NCBI RefSeq assembly: GCF_964340395.1 | Contig: NC_135555.1 | Coordinates: 24,321,225-24,385,224, forward strand | Length of the DNA: 64,000 nucleotides | Direction: 5' to 3' | Source: Glandiceps talaboti | Taxonomy: Eukaryota > Hemichordata > Enteropneusta > Spengelidae | Part shown: positions 35,896 to 47,847 of the stretch, in pieces | Position numbering within the stretch: position 1 is the stretch's first letter | Layout of the letters: every line of letters starts with the position of its first letter | Made by a program: the position numbers and the translations under genes | The notes under the pieces: model-generated | What the model was told of the DNA's origin: nothing | Databases searched by the model: none | The model's input: only the letters and a program-made list of their open reading frames with translations

Positions 35896-36039
35896 AACAT
35901 TGGTGACCTTACGGGATAATTGCACATTAAACCCATCGTTTGGTCGATTTGATTGGTAAATTGTGTTCAACCTCATCTGTCAATGTCGTGATGTCAGCAT
36001 GCATGCAAGTAAAGATATGAAATGAAAACATGAACATAC
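34454..36039. other. Intron 2 of LDLa gene A
   Basis: Contains a MITE-like family B relic (35344-35800, starting tagggagtcttcagtaatt) and an (acag)n run at 35840-35893. I saw no further exon; the exons on either side join in phase without one. Confidence 0.5.
35344..35800 (+). mobile_element. MITE-like family B, degenerate copy
   Basis: The left end gggagtcttcagtaattg resembles the end of the 40200-41053 element. The inner 35515-35800 part aligns directly with 4910-5220 (gtgaatcaat, taatgtggtgg, ttcagctccaattagatc). The right end is not found. Confidence 0.5.
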
Positions 36040-36106
36040 CTGTCTCTGAGTGTCTACGAGTCAGGTGATAATTCTTCTGGGCTTCAAGAAATCTCTCATC
36101 CAATTG
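36040..36106 (-). CDS. Secreted two-LDLa protein 'A', exon 2
   Basis: A short 67-base exon, QLDERFLEAQKNYHLTRRHSET plus one base. It is phase 0 at the start and phase 1 at the end, with acceptor gctcgtag and donor GACAG/GTATGT. It continues the charged, Leu-containing segment from exon 1 (YLETEKDELETLLDLLENLK), which looks like an amphipathic helix between signal peptide and LDLa modules. Both phases fit the neighbouring exons, which is the main support. Confidence 0.72.
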
Positions 36107-36169
36107 CTACGAGCGACAAAATTAAAGTTGATGGTAAGTATAAGTAGATTTATTTCAATGTGTACTTCA

Positions 36170-36622
36170 TGACAGTTAGTACAGGCTATTGACATATAAA
36201 CAAAGTCACTGAAATCATTTATACAGTTAGTACAGGCTATTGACATGTAAACAAAGTCACTGAAATCATTTATACAGTTAGTACAGGCTATTGACATGTA
36301 AACAAAGTCACTGGAAGCGTTTATACAGTTAGTACAGGCTATTGACATGTAAACAAAGTCACTGGAAGCGTTTATACAGTTAGTACAGGCTATTGACATG
36401 TAAACAAAGTCACTGAAATCATTTATACAGTTAGTACAGGCTATTGACATGTAAACAAAGTCACTGAAATCATTTATACAGTTAGTACAGGCTATTGACA
36501 TGTAAACAAAGTCACTGGAAGCGTTTATACAGTTAGTACAGGCTATTGACATGTAAACAAAGTCACTGAAATCATTTATACAGTTAGTACAGGCTATTGA
36601 CATGTAAACAAAGTCACTGGAA
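36170..36622. repeat. 51-bp minisatellite in intron 1 of LDLa gene A
   Basis: About nine copies of a 51-bp unit (acagttagtacaggctattg; acatgtaaacaaagtcactg) in two alternating forms, aaatcattt and gaagcgttt. The unit is divisible by three, so the complement is open throughout; this is not a gene. It begins about 60 bases upstream of exon 2. Confidence 0.96.
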
Positions 36623-37381
36623 GCAATTATTAAACTGAAATCGTTATTTCTCTAAAAATCACTGCGATCTCAAAAACAACCACAATATTTTCACGATATT
36701 TTGTAGTGTCAGCTAGATATGGCCACTTTAATGTCTACTACTAACACGTTTCAATATGAAATATAAACAAGCAAAATTGTAATCTTCAAAATATAAAAAC
36801 AGTCATTTAATAGAAAATACTTTGTGAAATATACACTTGAAATATAAGTTTACTAACTACAATTCAAGTTAGTATAGTTATTTCGTTTCCTTTGTAGTAG
36901 GACTTGATAATATTGGACAGCTATACACGGATGGTGTGTGAAATGTGGTACAAGGTGAATATGGTCAAATATGTGCAATTAATCAGTAAACACCTTCACT
37001 TCAGATAGAGAAGGTCGGGGAGCTTGACCTGTGATTTGGGTCAGCCTGGGGTGTCTTTTATCCATGTAGGGTTGTGTCATTTTATCCATCATTCATGTTG
37101 GGAGCTGCCAGTCATTTGCGTTCTAAAATTTGACTGCATTCTACAGACTAGCAAAGTACGTCGTGTTAGTATCAAGCAATGTGGTAAGAGTCTTATATAA
37201 ATATAACTTTCAGAAGAAGTTTAGACCAAAGGAGGTTGGAAGTAAGATAGGCAGGAAGTGGGACCGGTTAGAATGTAAATAAACGGCGGGGAGGGGGAGC
37301 GCCGGAGTGGGAGAAGGGAATAAAACATACGGTGAAATAGTCAGAGAAGACCACAAGCTCGAGAGAAAGATAGAGACTTGC

Positions 37382-37519
37382 CTTCGTTGTTCTATCTCTT
37401 TTTAGATTTTCAAGCAAATCCAACAAAGTTTCCAGTTCATCCTTCTCCGTTTCCAAGTACCTGGCTGATACTGCACATGCACAGAAGAGGAATGCGGTGA
37501 TCGTGATTAATTGCCTCAT
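37382..37519 (-). CDS. Secreted two-LDLa protein 'A', exon 1 (signal peptide)
   Basis: Encodes MRQLITITAFLFCACAVSAR, a signal peptide with likely cleavage after VSA, then a charged segment (YLETEKDELETLLDLLENLK) ending RDRTTK. The donor reads CGAAG/GCAAGT, a non-canonical GC donor whose other positions fit the consensus perfectly. The four exons give 190 residues: signal peptide, ~50-residue helical linker, LDLa1, LDLa2, short Cys-containing tail. There is no membrane segment, so it should be secreted. Compared with LDLa gene B it has the same M(I)RQL start, strand, two modules and phase-1 module borders; the linker helix is the difference. A receptor-type role cannot be claimed. Confidence 0.82.
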
Positions 37520-39403
37520 TGTCCAAAGTGATGGATTTACGTGACTGCCTGTACAGGTTAAAACCGTCTGAACAAAACAGTAAAACGTTAAAAGGACGCA
37601 GGGATGCATAATAAACTTTGAATAATGCTACTCTATTCATTGACTTGTATTGTGTGTACAATATATGGTACAAGTTATAACTGAGGTCAGAGTTTGTAAG
37701 TGTACAAAGTTTCTATACTAGGCTAGACAAGAGACAAAACTGCCGGGATTGAGAGTTACTTGAATGAATTACATAAAAATAAGACAGGCTGCAAATATCA
37801 CGTTTGATTTCGATTTCAGTAAATATTCTGAACAGGTACATAGCACATCCCTTGTAGGAATGCTGGCATTTCACGTAGGTTTACAAACTTTGGTCACCTA
37901 GAAGTACAAATACGAACGATAAAGACAATATCTATCATTGCAATAGCGGATTTGACTTTTAAGAAAAACGAAGTTATGCTTAGCTTATGAAGGACTCCTA
38001 AAAATAACTATCGAGGGACACGACGTACTCGGAGAGACAAAAGAAATCAATGATGTGTGTTCGTTCAATCATTCCATAAATTGCAGACTAGGTGATTTAC
38101 AGGTGACCATTTTCATTACCTGAATAGTAGACTAGTGGTACGTACTTGGTTACACTTAAAGTCACCGATTTGTAAAGAATCTCACACATGCAAGTCGCCA
38201 CTTCAAACAATGGACGAGTTTTATAGAATCTACAAACTAGTTTTATGACCTTAGTTTAGCAAGGATTAACAAATATTTCATGCATTGTAATGATATTTAG
38301 GATATGGATGCAAATACAAGGCCAATAAAGACAAATTGAATGTTACTTCTGTCTTTGCAGGTTACAGCGGTGAGAATAGAAACAGCGGTCAAGTTTTACG
38401 GAACTTTAGGAGAAATCGCAACCACCTGAAACATATTATGGTTCAGCGATTCTATCCATTTGCCCTCTCTAGGATAATTGATAGTCTACTGCCATGAGAA
38501 AAACAATAAGATCCTCGTCTCACGTTTTGGCGCCTAAAGTTCTGACGTTCAACTATTTACAGTGTTCGGTAAGATTAAAATTCTATAACTGTGAATTTTT
38601 TAGAAGCACCTCCTCTGTAACATTCAATGCTGGTAAAGAAAATACCAAACTATTTACTTGACTGTATTATTTTTTCTGAATACAGATGAACTTCGAAATC
38701 TCTTTTCATCAAAATAATTGTAAATAACTGGATCTGCAATTGTGATGGTTGTTTCTTTCACTGATCCAAGAGTTTTTTTGGGCGGGAATATCATCCTGCA
38801 TGAACGGACATGTCTCGGTCCTCAATTGGCTGGACATAATGTGTAGAAAGTAAATGAAATATTTTGGCAACTTGTTGATATAGTACCAGAAAGGATAGTA
38901 AAGTTATATTCCACCAAATCTACGTCGAGCATACGATGCAAGTAACAGGCAAGATGAGATCACTGCTATAGCAATTTATCAGTTCATCTATACTCGACTA
39001 ATTTCAATACGTTAGTTGTATTTCACGGTTTACTTTCAAAACCAATGCATAAACTAGTCTAACAATCAGTACACCTACATAAATGTTCGTAAATTGTGCA
39101 CTCTCTAATGAAAATAACTTACCTGAAATACTTGGTGAATTATACGACTAAAGTTACGTACGTTTTAAGACCGATCAGCTTGGATGTCCTGTTACAGGTA
39201 AAAGTGTTTTTCAAGTGCTGTAGGTTGTTGCTTTTATTTAGTATGATGGTCAGACTATGAGTCCCAAGGGTCCCCAGTTCACTACATGTCAGAACGATCG
39301 CGGACATTATTTAGCCAATTAGAAGCCATGGTTCTGCTACATCGTGACAGACCCCGGGCATTCCTGGACCAATCAACACATTACACGCATAATCTGCCAG
39401 TTT
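37520..39403. other. Upstream of LDLa gene A
   Basis: No coding exon seen. On the minus strand a good donor (TTTCAG/GTAAGTT near 39119) and an acceptor-like tract before the start codon (cctgtacag near 37553) leave room for a 5' UTR exon. This is speculative. Confidence 0.35.
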
Positions 39404-39406
39404 TAA

Positions 39407-39728
39407 GGGATGATCGCACAGTGTCACACAAACTTAACAACGACTCCGTTCGTTTAGGGGGTGGGGGACCGGCATCAATGCGATTGCTGAAATTCATTTT
39501 CGAACTTCTAACCAAAGTTTCGAAAACTGGAAATTCATGTTTACCATGTTTTGACATTAATTGCATCGATCGTACGTTGTGACCGCTATAATTGTCATCA
39601 TGGTTTACATCATATATAAACGTGTGATGTCGCACTTGTGAATGTTCGTTCAGTGGAAGGGTAGAGGATTTTATCCTACACGAACAATGTCCGCTTATTG
39701 AGCTTGTGCGACATTGTGCGATCGTCCC
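39407..39728. mobile_element. MITE-like element, family D
   Basis: 322 bp with inverted ends gggatgatcgcacagtgtca and (complement) gggacgatcgcacaatgtcg. TAA flanks both sides (39404-39406 and 39729-39731). The inner part contains gcatcgatcg and acatcatatataaacgtgtg, shared with 41185-41381. Confidence 0.78.
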
Positions 39729-40199
39729 TAACGTTTGGCGGGAATTTGGAACAGAACAAAAGCTTGACTTTACTTGAATTGCCTTGACTCTTGGCGCGAA
39801 AATAGCAACCGTCAAAAAACCGAGCAGCGACTGTGGCAGAGCTGAATGGAAGCAAATACTTTCGATTATTTTCTTACAATGTTACAAGAATAGATCGAGA
39901 GAAGTCTACTCCTTTCAGTCTTGATATAACAAAGGGTGTCATTGAGTGTAAGGTTTGTAAGGTCACATTACTTTCCGAACAGTTGATGAGGTGTACAGAA
40001 GTAAACGAAGACAATTATGTGATTCAGAAGTAGACAAACATAATATGCAGACTGTGCTGTTATAGGCTGAAATGACATCGTTTCTCTCTGGAATGTGCGA
40101 TTTTTTAAATAAGTAACCGAAGATACTTTGGCAAGAAAATCTGCAGGGAAAAAGAATTAAATTGTCATAATTTTACCTTTTTGAATGTGAAATTTTTTA

Positions 40200-40549
40200 G
40201 GGAGCCTTCAGTAATTACAAGGGGGGGGGGATTGTCAGAGGAATCGGGGGGTGTCTCACATTTTACAAATCTGTTCTTGGGCGGGGGAGGGTCATATTTT
40301 GCACAATGTTTAAGGAGGGTCACATTTTCAAATCCGTAGTTTTGTGACCAAATTAAAATTCAATTATTGTCAATTTGTTTTGTGTGTTTTGAGATGTAAA
40401 AGTGAGATGAGCACTACATATATTGTAAGAAAATTGTTTAATAAAACGATGCATTTTGTTGAGTGTACCCATCTCACCTTATCACTCACACTGTATGTGA
40501 ATGCTGTTTTTAAAATATGATGGTGATGGTAGCAGTGATGGTGATGATA

Positions 40550-40593
<44 letters not shown>

Positions 40594-41053
40594 AATTTAG
40601 TTTTGAATGTCATAGAGAACACGGACAGTGATACATGTACTGACTCAAGGGGTACCAGTGAGTCAGATTAGAGTGACATTGATAATGGCAATACTGAAGG
40701 TGAACGTGATGATGATGACAATGATATCAGGGAACTTTTACAAGTGACCAGATCAGGCAGAGTATGCACAACATGGAAAGCACATTTTAGATACTAACTA
40801 GATTGTGTATGGTTATAAGAGAAAGGTAACTAGCCAGTCAAAATCATTTAATTTGTATGTATACATATAATGGGAATATTGATTAACGTTCAGTATATGC
40901 AATTGTCATGGGGAGGGTCATATTTTACAAAATGGGACAATGGGGAGGGTCACTTTTTGCAAATGGAGAATGGGGGAGGGTCATGTTTTACTTAACATAT
41001 ATATCATGTGTGATTTCCTCCGGCCCTCCCCCTTGTAAATACTGAAGGCTCCC
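40200..41053 (+). mobile_element. MITE-like element, family B, complete, with ORF relic
   Basis: 854 bp. The inverted ends are gggagccttcagtaattaca and (complement) gggagccttcagtatttaca, flanked by TTA on both sides (40197-40199 and 41054-41056). Subterminal gggggagggtca motifs recur on both flanks. Inside, a (gat)n tract runs into an open stretch DDNLVLNVIENTDSDTCTDS, with one TAG, then DNDIRELLQVTRSGRVCTTW and KAHFRY. This looks like the C-terminal exon of a lost mobile-element protein. Confidence 0.8.
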
Positions 41054-41184
41054 TTAGGGTCGGCGGCTTAAACTGAGGTCGGTCACGTTATTGGAAACAC
41101 ACTGTTTGTTATTTGGCCTTATGTGAGATACAGTGCTGGTTTCAAGCAGTATTTAAATGTGACCATAATCTCAGTAAACAGGTT

Positions 41185-41381
41185 CAGAAGGTTGGAACTT
41201 CATGTCTACCATCTTGTTTTCACATTGCATCGATCGAAGTGGTTTGACCGCTATAGTTTCCATCATTGTTTACATCATTTATAAACGTGTGATGTCGAAC
41301 CTGTGAATGTTCGTGGTGGTGGTGGGGGGGGGGGGGAGGAGGTTCGTTTATCAAGCTTGTGTGACATTGTGCTATCGTCCC
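41185..41381. mobile_element. MITE-like family D, right part
   Basis: Direct, roughly 80% similar copy of 39530-39728 (cattgcatcgatcg, gaccgctatag, ataaacgtgtgatgtcg, ttgtgtgacattgtgctatcgtccc). It ends at ccc followed by TAA and has an extra G-rich insert. The left end is not clear. Confidence 0.6.
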
Positions 41382-41384
41382 TAA

Positions 41385-42185
41385 GTGACACTGACATATT
41401 TTGATATGTTTATCTTTGACGCGGCATTTCCCAAACTAACACTTACACAGATAGTAAGTGGTATACAAATGTAATTGCATGATTGTACAGGTTCCATAAA
41501 TGTGAAATGCTTTCAAAGTGAGTACAAAGAGGAAATGGTATATACAGGTCACCAGACATAATTTTCTTACTTCCATGACCCAAAGTTATAATTAATCAAC
41601 CGCTGACCTTACTGCCATCTTCAGCATACTGGTTAGATATGAAAATAATGTTCTAACCTTCTGTTCATATATTCGGCAACAAAAAGTAAACATTTTCATT
41701 TGCTGGTACTTATCGACTACAGGTATGACTAGATAGTCGTCAATAAAGTGTCATGGAAGTGGTAAACAAACTGACATGTCCAGAAACCTTGCAAATTGCT
41801 GTGGTAGGAATAGAATACTATTACTATTGTTATCCAAAATATACAGAAACTGGAGAATCTGCCTCCTTGTTGTGTATAACACAGATGGTCAGCAAAGATA
41901 TCACCAAGATGTCTGACAGTTAAACCTACATACACATACCACAGTAAACAACATTAGAAGTACAGGTGAATTAATTCCTTACGGCCATGTTTTATTAGGA
42001 CTAAACACATTATCTGTTTTAGTTGTAAAAGGACGTGTGTTGCATCTAGGACGATCACAACGAAACAAACCGTCAGTTTGATAAATATCCCTCTAAATAG
42101 ATTGGTATCGCGGCACCGTCAACGGAAATAAGATTTGAATTTGCTAACTAGAGAATTAAAATGTTACAATGCTTGTGCACTTGTC
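41385..42185. other. Intergenic, no gene seen
   Basis: AT-rich, only short frames; nothing recognised. Confidence 0.5.
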
Positions 42186-42189
42186 CTGA

Positions 42190-43257
42190 GTACTATTCTA
42201 TGCCGTGTAGAGATGTAGAACTGTGTTCTCACTTTACAGTTTACTCTATGCCGTGTAGAGGTGTAGAACTGCGTTCTCACTTTACAGTTTACTCTATGCC
42301 ATGTAGAGATGTAGAACTGTGTTCTCACTTTACAGTTTACTCTATGCCGTGTAGAGATGTAGAACTGTGTTCTCACTTTACAGTTTACTCTATGCCGTGT
42401 AGAGATGTAGAACTGTGTTCTCACTTTACAGTATACTCTATGCCGTGTAGAGATGTGGACCGCGTTCTCACTTTACAGTTTACTCTATGCCGTGTAGAGA
42501 TGTAGAACTGCGTTTTCACTTTACAGTTTACTCTATGCCGTGTGGAGATGTAGAACTGCGTTCTCACTTTACAGTTTACTCTATGCCATGTAGAGGTGTA
42601 GAACTGCGTTCTCACTTTACAGTTTACTCTATGCCATGTAGAGGTGTAGAACTGCGTTCTCACTTTACAGTTTACTCTATGCCATGTAGAGATGTAGAAC
42701 TGTGTTCTCACTTTACAGTTTACTCTATGCCGTGTAGAGATGTAGAACTGCGTTCTCACTTTACAGTTTACTCTATGCCGTGTAGAGATGTAGAACTGCG
42801 TTTTCACTTTACAGTTTACTCTATGCCGTGTAGAGGTGTAGAACTGCGTTCTCACTTTACAGTTTACTCTATGCCGTGTAGAGATGTAGAACTGCGTTTT
42901 CACTTTACAGTTTACTCTATGCCGTGTAGAGGTGTAGAACTGCGTTCTCACTTTACAGTTTACTCTATGCCATGTAGAGGTGTAGAACTGCGTTCTCACT
43001 TTACAGTTTACTCTATGCCGTGTAGAGATGTAGAACTGCGTTCTTACTTTACAGTTTACTTTATGCCGTTTAGAGGTGTAGAACTGCGTTCTCACTTTAC
43101 AGTTTACTCTATGCCGTGTAGAGATGTAGAACTGCGTTCTTACTTTACAGTTTACTCTATGCCGTGTAGAGATGTAGAACTGCGTTCTCACTTTACAGTT
43201 TACTCTATGCCGTGTAGAGGTGTAGAACTGCGTTCTCACTTTACAGTTTACTCTAAA
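42190..43257. repeat. 48-bp minisatellite, open in both strands
   Basis: About 22 copies of a 48-bp unit (tatgccgtgtagagatgtag; aactgcgttctcactttaca). The period is a multiple of three and stop-free in one frame of each strand, so 265 plus-strand and 282 minus-strand codons are open. Plus: MPCRDVELRSHFTVYS repeated; minus: TQFYISTRHRVNCKVR repeated. No gene is needed to explain this. Variants are a/g in agaGgtg and tcTcact/tcTtact. Confidence 0.96.
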
Positions 43258-43918
43258 CACAATTCCCATTATACATCAAAGTAACAATTATAATTATGCC
43301 CCACCCCGAAAAAGAATTGTTTCTGGTTAGCATTCGAATCACATAAATACACCCGCATCGATCTTTTTATGCGTTTGTAGAGCCTCCTTAAATTAACCCT
43401 CCTTACATTAATTGCTGCTAAGTGAAGACAACTGCAGAACCAATCGTGAACAGGCAAATTACATTTGCCCCACATGCACAATTGCTCTAAAGTACTAAAT
43501 GAAAAGAACAGTAACCGTCATAAGTAGTAGATTGAGTGACCAGTTGACAATTCTTTTTGGGCATATCTATTTACAGTAATTATTAGTTCTGAAATACTGT
43601 TGTCCACAGGTGGTATTTCTATTTGTACAAGGAGAGTGCGTTCAGTCTGGAATGCTTTCGATTTCGAGACGCTCGGAAAGATTATTACCCCCAGTGTTAC
43701 AGAGAGAGCGAGAGAGAACATTCGAATGTTTCGAGCCACGTTTGTGACGTCATTAAATATTCTACGGAACATCCATTTTTTATTAAACGAAGACCGTCCA
43801 ATTAACCTTGAACGAAAGATCAGCAGAAACAATGTGACCCACCTCCCAGTGACGGTACCAGTCAGTTTTTATTTGACGACACACATTATAAACAACAGTT
43901 CATCCATCATACAGGAGA

Positions 43919-44126
43919 ATGGACGATGTACAACAAGAACTTCAAGAAGAAAAAAAGGATAACTTAGAACTGGATGACCAATCAAATGTAAGCGACAGAT
44001 GGAAGAAAAGTAATGCAGAATTAGTTGCTGAAAACGATCTCTTACGACATCAGTTGGAATTATTGCGAACAAACACAGATCTACGAACGGCTACTGTCGT
44101 AGCATTGTTAACGTCATGGATCACAG
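43919..44126 (+). CDS. SPATC1L-like: Speriolin (SPATC1/SPATC1L family), exon 1
   Basis: Residues 1-69. A charged start is followed by a heptad-patterned segment (about residues 27-57: RWKKSNAELVAENDLLRHQL, ELLRTNTDL), matching the N-terminal coiled coil of speriolins (pattern 'ENEELK..V.LI.EN.ELK'). The donor ATCACAG/GTAAAAG gives phase 1. The intron (44127-47847) holds the 32-bp minisatellite, a Harbinger-like fragment and microsatellites. Transcription may start further upstream. Confidence 0.78.
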
Positions 44127-44844
44127 GTAAAAGTACACAATTGAAGGATTATGCACACTGTTTTGTTATTATTTCCTAAGTCAAAACAAAATTTTGCTAT
44201 GCTATGGTTTGTCACTGAAGACGAAACTATCAACTTATACAAAAAATGACAAACATATTTCGATGTTCTTTGTCGAACTTTGCCGCGCCACTAAAGGGAT
44301 ACAAGCAGCATATTTAAGATTGTACTAAGATTATTGTACCTACTGAAGCATTTGCAATTAACTAAACTCAAACCTGATGACTCATAAATGATCCGATGAC
44401 GTAATTTATGGTACGTATCAGAAACTGTTCAGGAATTGCTACTATGCAATCATATGTTCTAACAATGCCAGAAGACAATTGTAATGTTACAGAAGACATG
44501 TATCAACATTAACATTATGCTGGAATGTGGTTTTATTTAAGTATTTTCACTTGAGTTAAAAAAACTCATAAACTCAGCTTGTGCCACTTCAATGTAATTG
44601 TATCATATCAAAATGTTTAGTGTAAGGTCGCAATAACACAAATTAATAAAAAAAATGAAATGAAAATAATGAAAATGACAAATGCGACTGGGTGCTGGAA
44701 GATAGCTAATGAAAAGCTAGTGGGTGTCCAGTCAACCCCCCCCCCCCCCCCCCCCGCTCATGAAAAGTATAAATTAATCAGAAAAAAATAGAAGAATACG
44801 TAGGTATATAAGGTATTAATAGAAACATGGGTTGTAGTATAAAG

Positions 44845-46064
44845 AGGAATGACTGGTCCATGTAGTCAACCAAATTAGGAATGACTGGTCCATGTAGTCA
44901 ACCAAATTAGGAATGACTGGTCCATGTAGTCAACCAAATTAGGAATGACTGGTCCATGTAGTCAACCAAATTAGGAATGACTGGTCCATGCAGTCAACCA
45001 AATTAGGAATGACTGGTCCATGCAGTCAGCCAAATTAGGAATGATTGGTCCATGCAGTCAACCAAATTAGGAATGACTGGTCCATGTAGTCAACCAAATT
45101 AGGAATGACTGGTCCATGTAGTCAACCAAATTAGGAATGACTGGTCCATGTAGTCAGCCAAATTAGGAATGACTGGTCCATGCAGTCAACCAAATTAGGA
45201 ATGACTGGTCCATGCAATCAGCCAAATTAGGAATGACTGGTCCATGCAGTCAACCAAATTAGGAATGACTGGTCCATGCAGTCAGCCAAATTAGGAATGA
45301 CTGGTCCATGCAGTCAACCAAATTAGGAATGACTGGTCCATGTAGTCAACCAAATTAGGAATGACTGGTCCATGTAGTCAACCAAATTAGGAATGACTGG
45401 TCCATGTAGTCAACCAAATTAGGAATGACTGGTCCATGCAGTCAGCCAAATTAGGAATGACTGGTCCATGCAGTCAACCAAATTAGGAATGACTGGTCCA
45501 TGCAGTCAGCCAAATTAGGAATGACTGGTCCATGCAGTCAGCCAAATTAGGAATGACTGGTCCATGCAGTCAACCAAATTAGGAATGACTGGTCCATGCA
45601 GTCAACCAAATTAGGAATGACTGGTCCATGCAGTCAACCAAATTAGGAATGACTGGTCCATGTAGTCAACCAAATTAGGAATGACTGGTCCATGCAGTCA
45701 ACCAAATTAGGAATGACTGGTCCATGTAGTCAACCAAATTAGGAATGACTGGTCCATGTAGTCAACCAAATTAGGAATGACTGGTCCATGCAGTCAACCA
45801 AATTAGGAATGACTGGTCCATGTAGTCAACCAAATTAGGAATGACTGGTCCATGTAGTCAGCCAAATTAGGAATGACTGGTCCATGTAGTCAACCAAATT
45901 AGGAATGACTGGTCCATGTAGTCAACCAAATTAGGAATGACTGGTCCATGTAGTCAACCAAATTAGGAATGACTGGTCCATGTAGTCAACCAAATTAGGA
46001 ATGACTGGTCCATGTAGTCAACCAAATTAGGAATGACTGGTCCATGTAGTCAACCAAATTAGGT
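44845..46064. repeat. 32-bp minisatellite in the speriolin intron
   Basis: About 38 very homogeneous copies of gaatgactggtccatgtagt plus caaccaaattag. Variants are mainly tgTagtcaAcc and tgCagtcaGcc. A C21 run lies about 110 bases before it (44738-44756). Confidence 0.97.
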
Positions 46065-46069
46065 AAAAA

Positions 46070-46735
46070 ACTTACATGGCATCGATATCATTATAGTAAA
46101 GGTCAGTACATCAGATAGCTGTATCATTGGTAGGGGTGTACTATTGCAGATATAGAAAAGTCATTGGTATGTTCGAGAACTTCGGTGCTCATACCTACTA
46201 TGTATAATAGAAACTGCCAGGAATCTGGTGAGATGTGGTGATTTGTAGTTTCGGTAATGTGTAGTGTCCGAAATAGAAAGTATATAATGCGTATTAATCC
46301 TTTCATACTGAAGAATAGAACAATTGTTTTATAAACTATCTACTAGGAAGATTACGATTACGGTACTTTCAACTTTTTCCCCAAAGTGCAATATATGAAG
46401 CATATTGGCTATTGATTGTGAAACACCCGAGTATATTTATATGACATGTTCTGTAACTAATGTAGGAGGTAATACATGTATATTTATAGTCATGTTTGAG
46501 TATCACTCCGGATGAAGTAATATTAAAAGAATATATGTAGGAAACAGGGACAAGAAAAAATCCACAGGTCATGCACCTGTAGATTCGTGGCTTTTTTCTT
46601 CCATCCAAATCCAAAACACAATGAACCCCCCCCCCCCCCATCATCCATTTTTTTTTCAAAACAGGATGACCCCCCCCCCTGCCAATTTTAAAAACAGGGT
46701 GACCCCCCCCCACACACACACACACACACCAATCC
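46070..46735 (+). mobile_element. Harbinger-like family A, internally deleted fragment
   Basis: 46070-46140 matches 27560-27620 (tagtaaaggtcag, tatcattggtagggg). 46190-46560 matches 31060-31440 (ggtgatttgtagt, gtagtgtccgaaatag, ttgtgaaac). The G/C-run subterminal repeats follow (gaccccccccc). The terminal inverted sequence is lost and replaced by (ca)n. Confidence 0.65.
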
Positions 46736-47383
46736 AACGTCAACAAAAACCGTAGTATATATACCAGAAGTTGTATATAAGTCAAAACTAAGTAACCGAG
46801 TCACTTTGTATAGAGTATAGTGTGGAAGGCTTTCACGATCAGAAGGTCAAACGGATTCCATATACAATAGACATAGACTGTCAATTTGAATGCACAAGTT
46901 TGAACTTTACAATGTATAAATTATTATCAATAAACACCAAGGAGAATCAATATACTATAAAGGCAAAACATTATAAAAGCAGGGTAGATGTATACGTAGT
47001 GGAAAGTATGTGTTTATGACTGACATGTGCCTTTTACACGACTTACACCGAGTGATTAATTGATTTCATGGTGGTTTGTGTGACTGTTTATCCGTTCGTA
47101 TGTATGGAAGTTTTGTTTTGTTTCGTTATGCTTATAAGACAGTCGAACAATGTTTACAGAAGAGATGTAATAGAAGTGTTTACACCTTGTGTGTTCTCTT
47201 GCGAAAAAGGGATAACACTAATACGACACGGTGTTGGGAAGAAACCTGTCATTCTACATAAAGATATTTGTGAAATAGAAATGTCATATCGAACATAAGA
47301 TCAGACGTGCATACATGTACTTATCAATCATCAATCCAGACAGCCAACCGCGGCGTTCTTCAACACACGTGATGTATACATAC

Positions 47384-47578
47384 GCGCACGCACGCACGCA
47401 CGCACGCACGTACACGTACCGACCTACCTACCTACCTACCTACACATAGAGAGACATACATACATACATACATACATACATACATACATACATACATACA
47501 TACACACACACACATATACATACATACATACATACATACATACATACATACATACATACATACATACATACATACATA
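47384..47578. repeat. Compound tetranucleotide microsatellite
   Basis: (cgca)n, (ctac)n, then two (cata)n blocks separated by cacacacacacata, in the speriolin intron. Confidence 0.95.
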
Positions 47579-47847
47579 GTAAATAGTATCAAATTCGTAG
47601 AATAGAGTGCTCGATGCTTGGGTAAGCAGGGTGGGAATAATCAAAGTAAGTTGGTTGGAACTTGAGGTGCTTAGTTGTTACTCCGAGTTTCACGCTCAAT
47701 GCGATCATCAGACATTGTCATGTACCTTTAAGATTCTTGAACTGTACATACTTGATGTATCTGAACAACATGAATTTAGTGATTTACAGTTCCGCTTTGC
47801 AATTAATGTTTATTTTACTAATAATATCATCTTATAATAAATTGCAG

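Noticed and set aside
39833-40033. 66-codon open frame with a CKVCK motif
   Set aside because: Lies between two MITE-like elements; no family recognised and no exon borders.
43600-43962. 120-codon open frame before speriolin
   Set aside because: It overlaps the speriolin start in another frame and shows no family features; likely chance in a 5' region.
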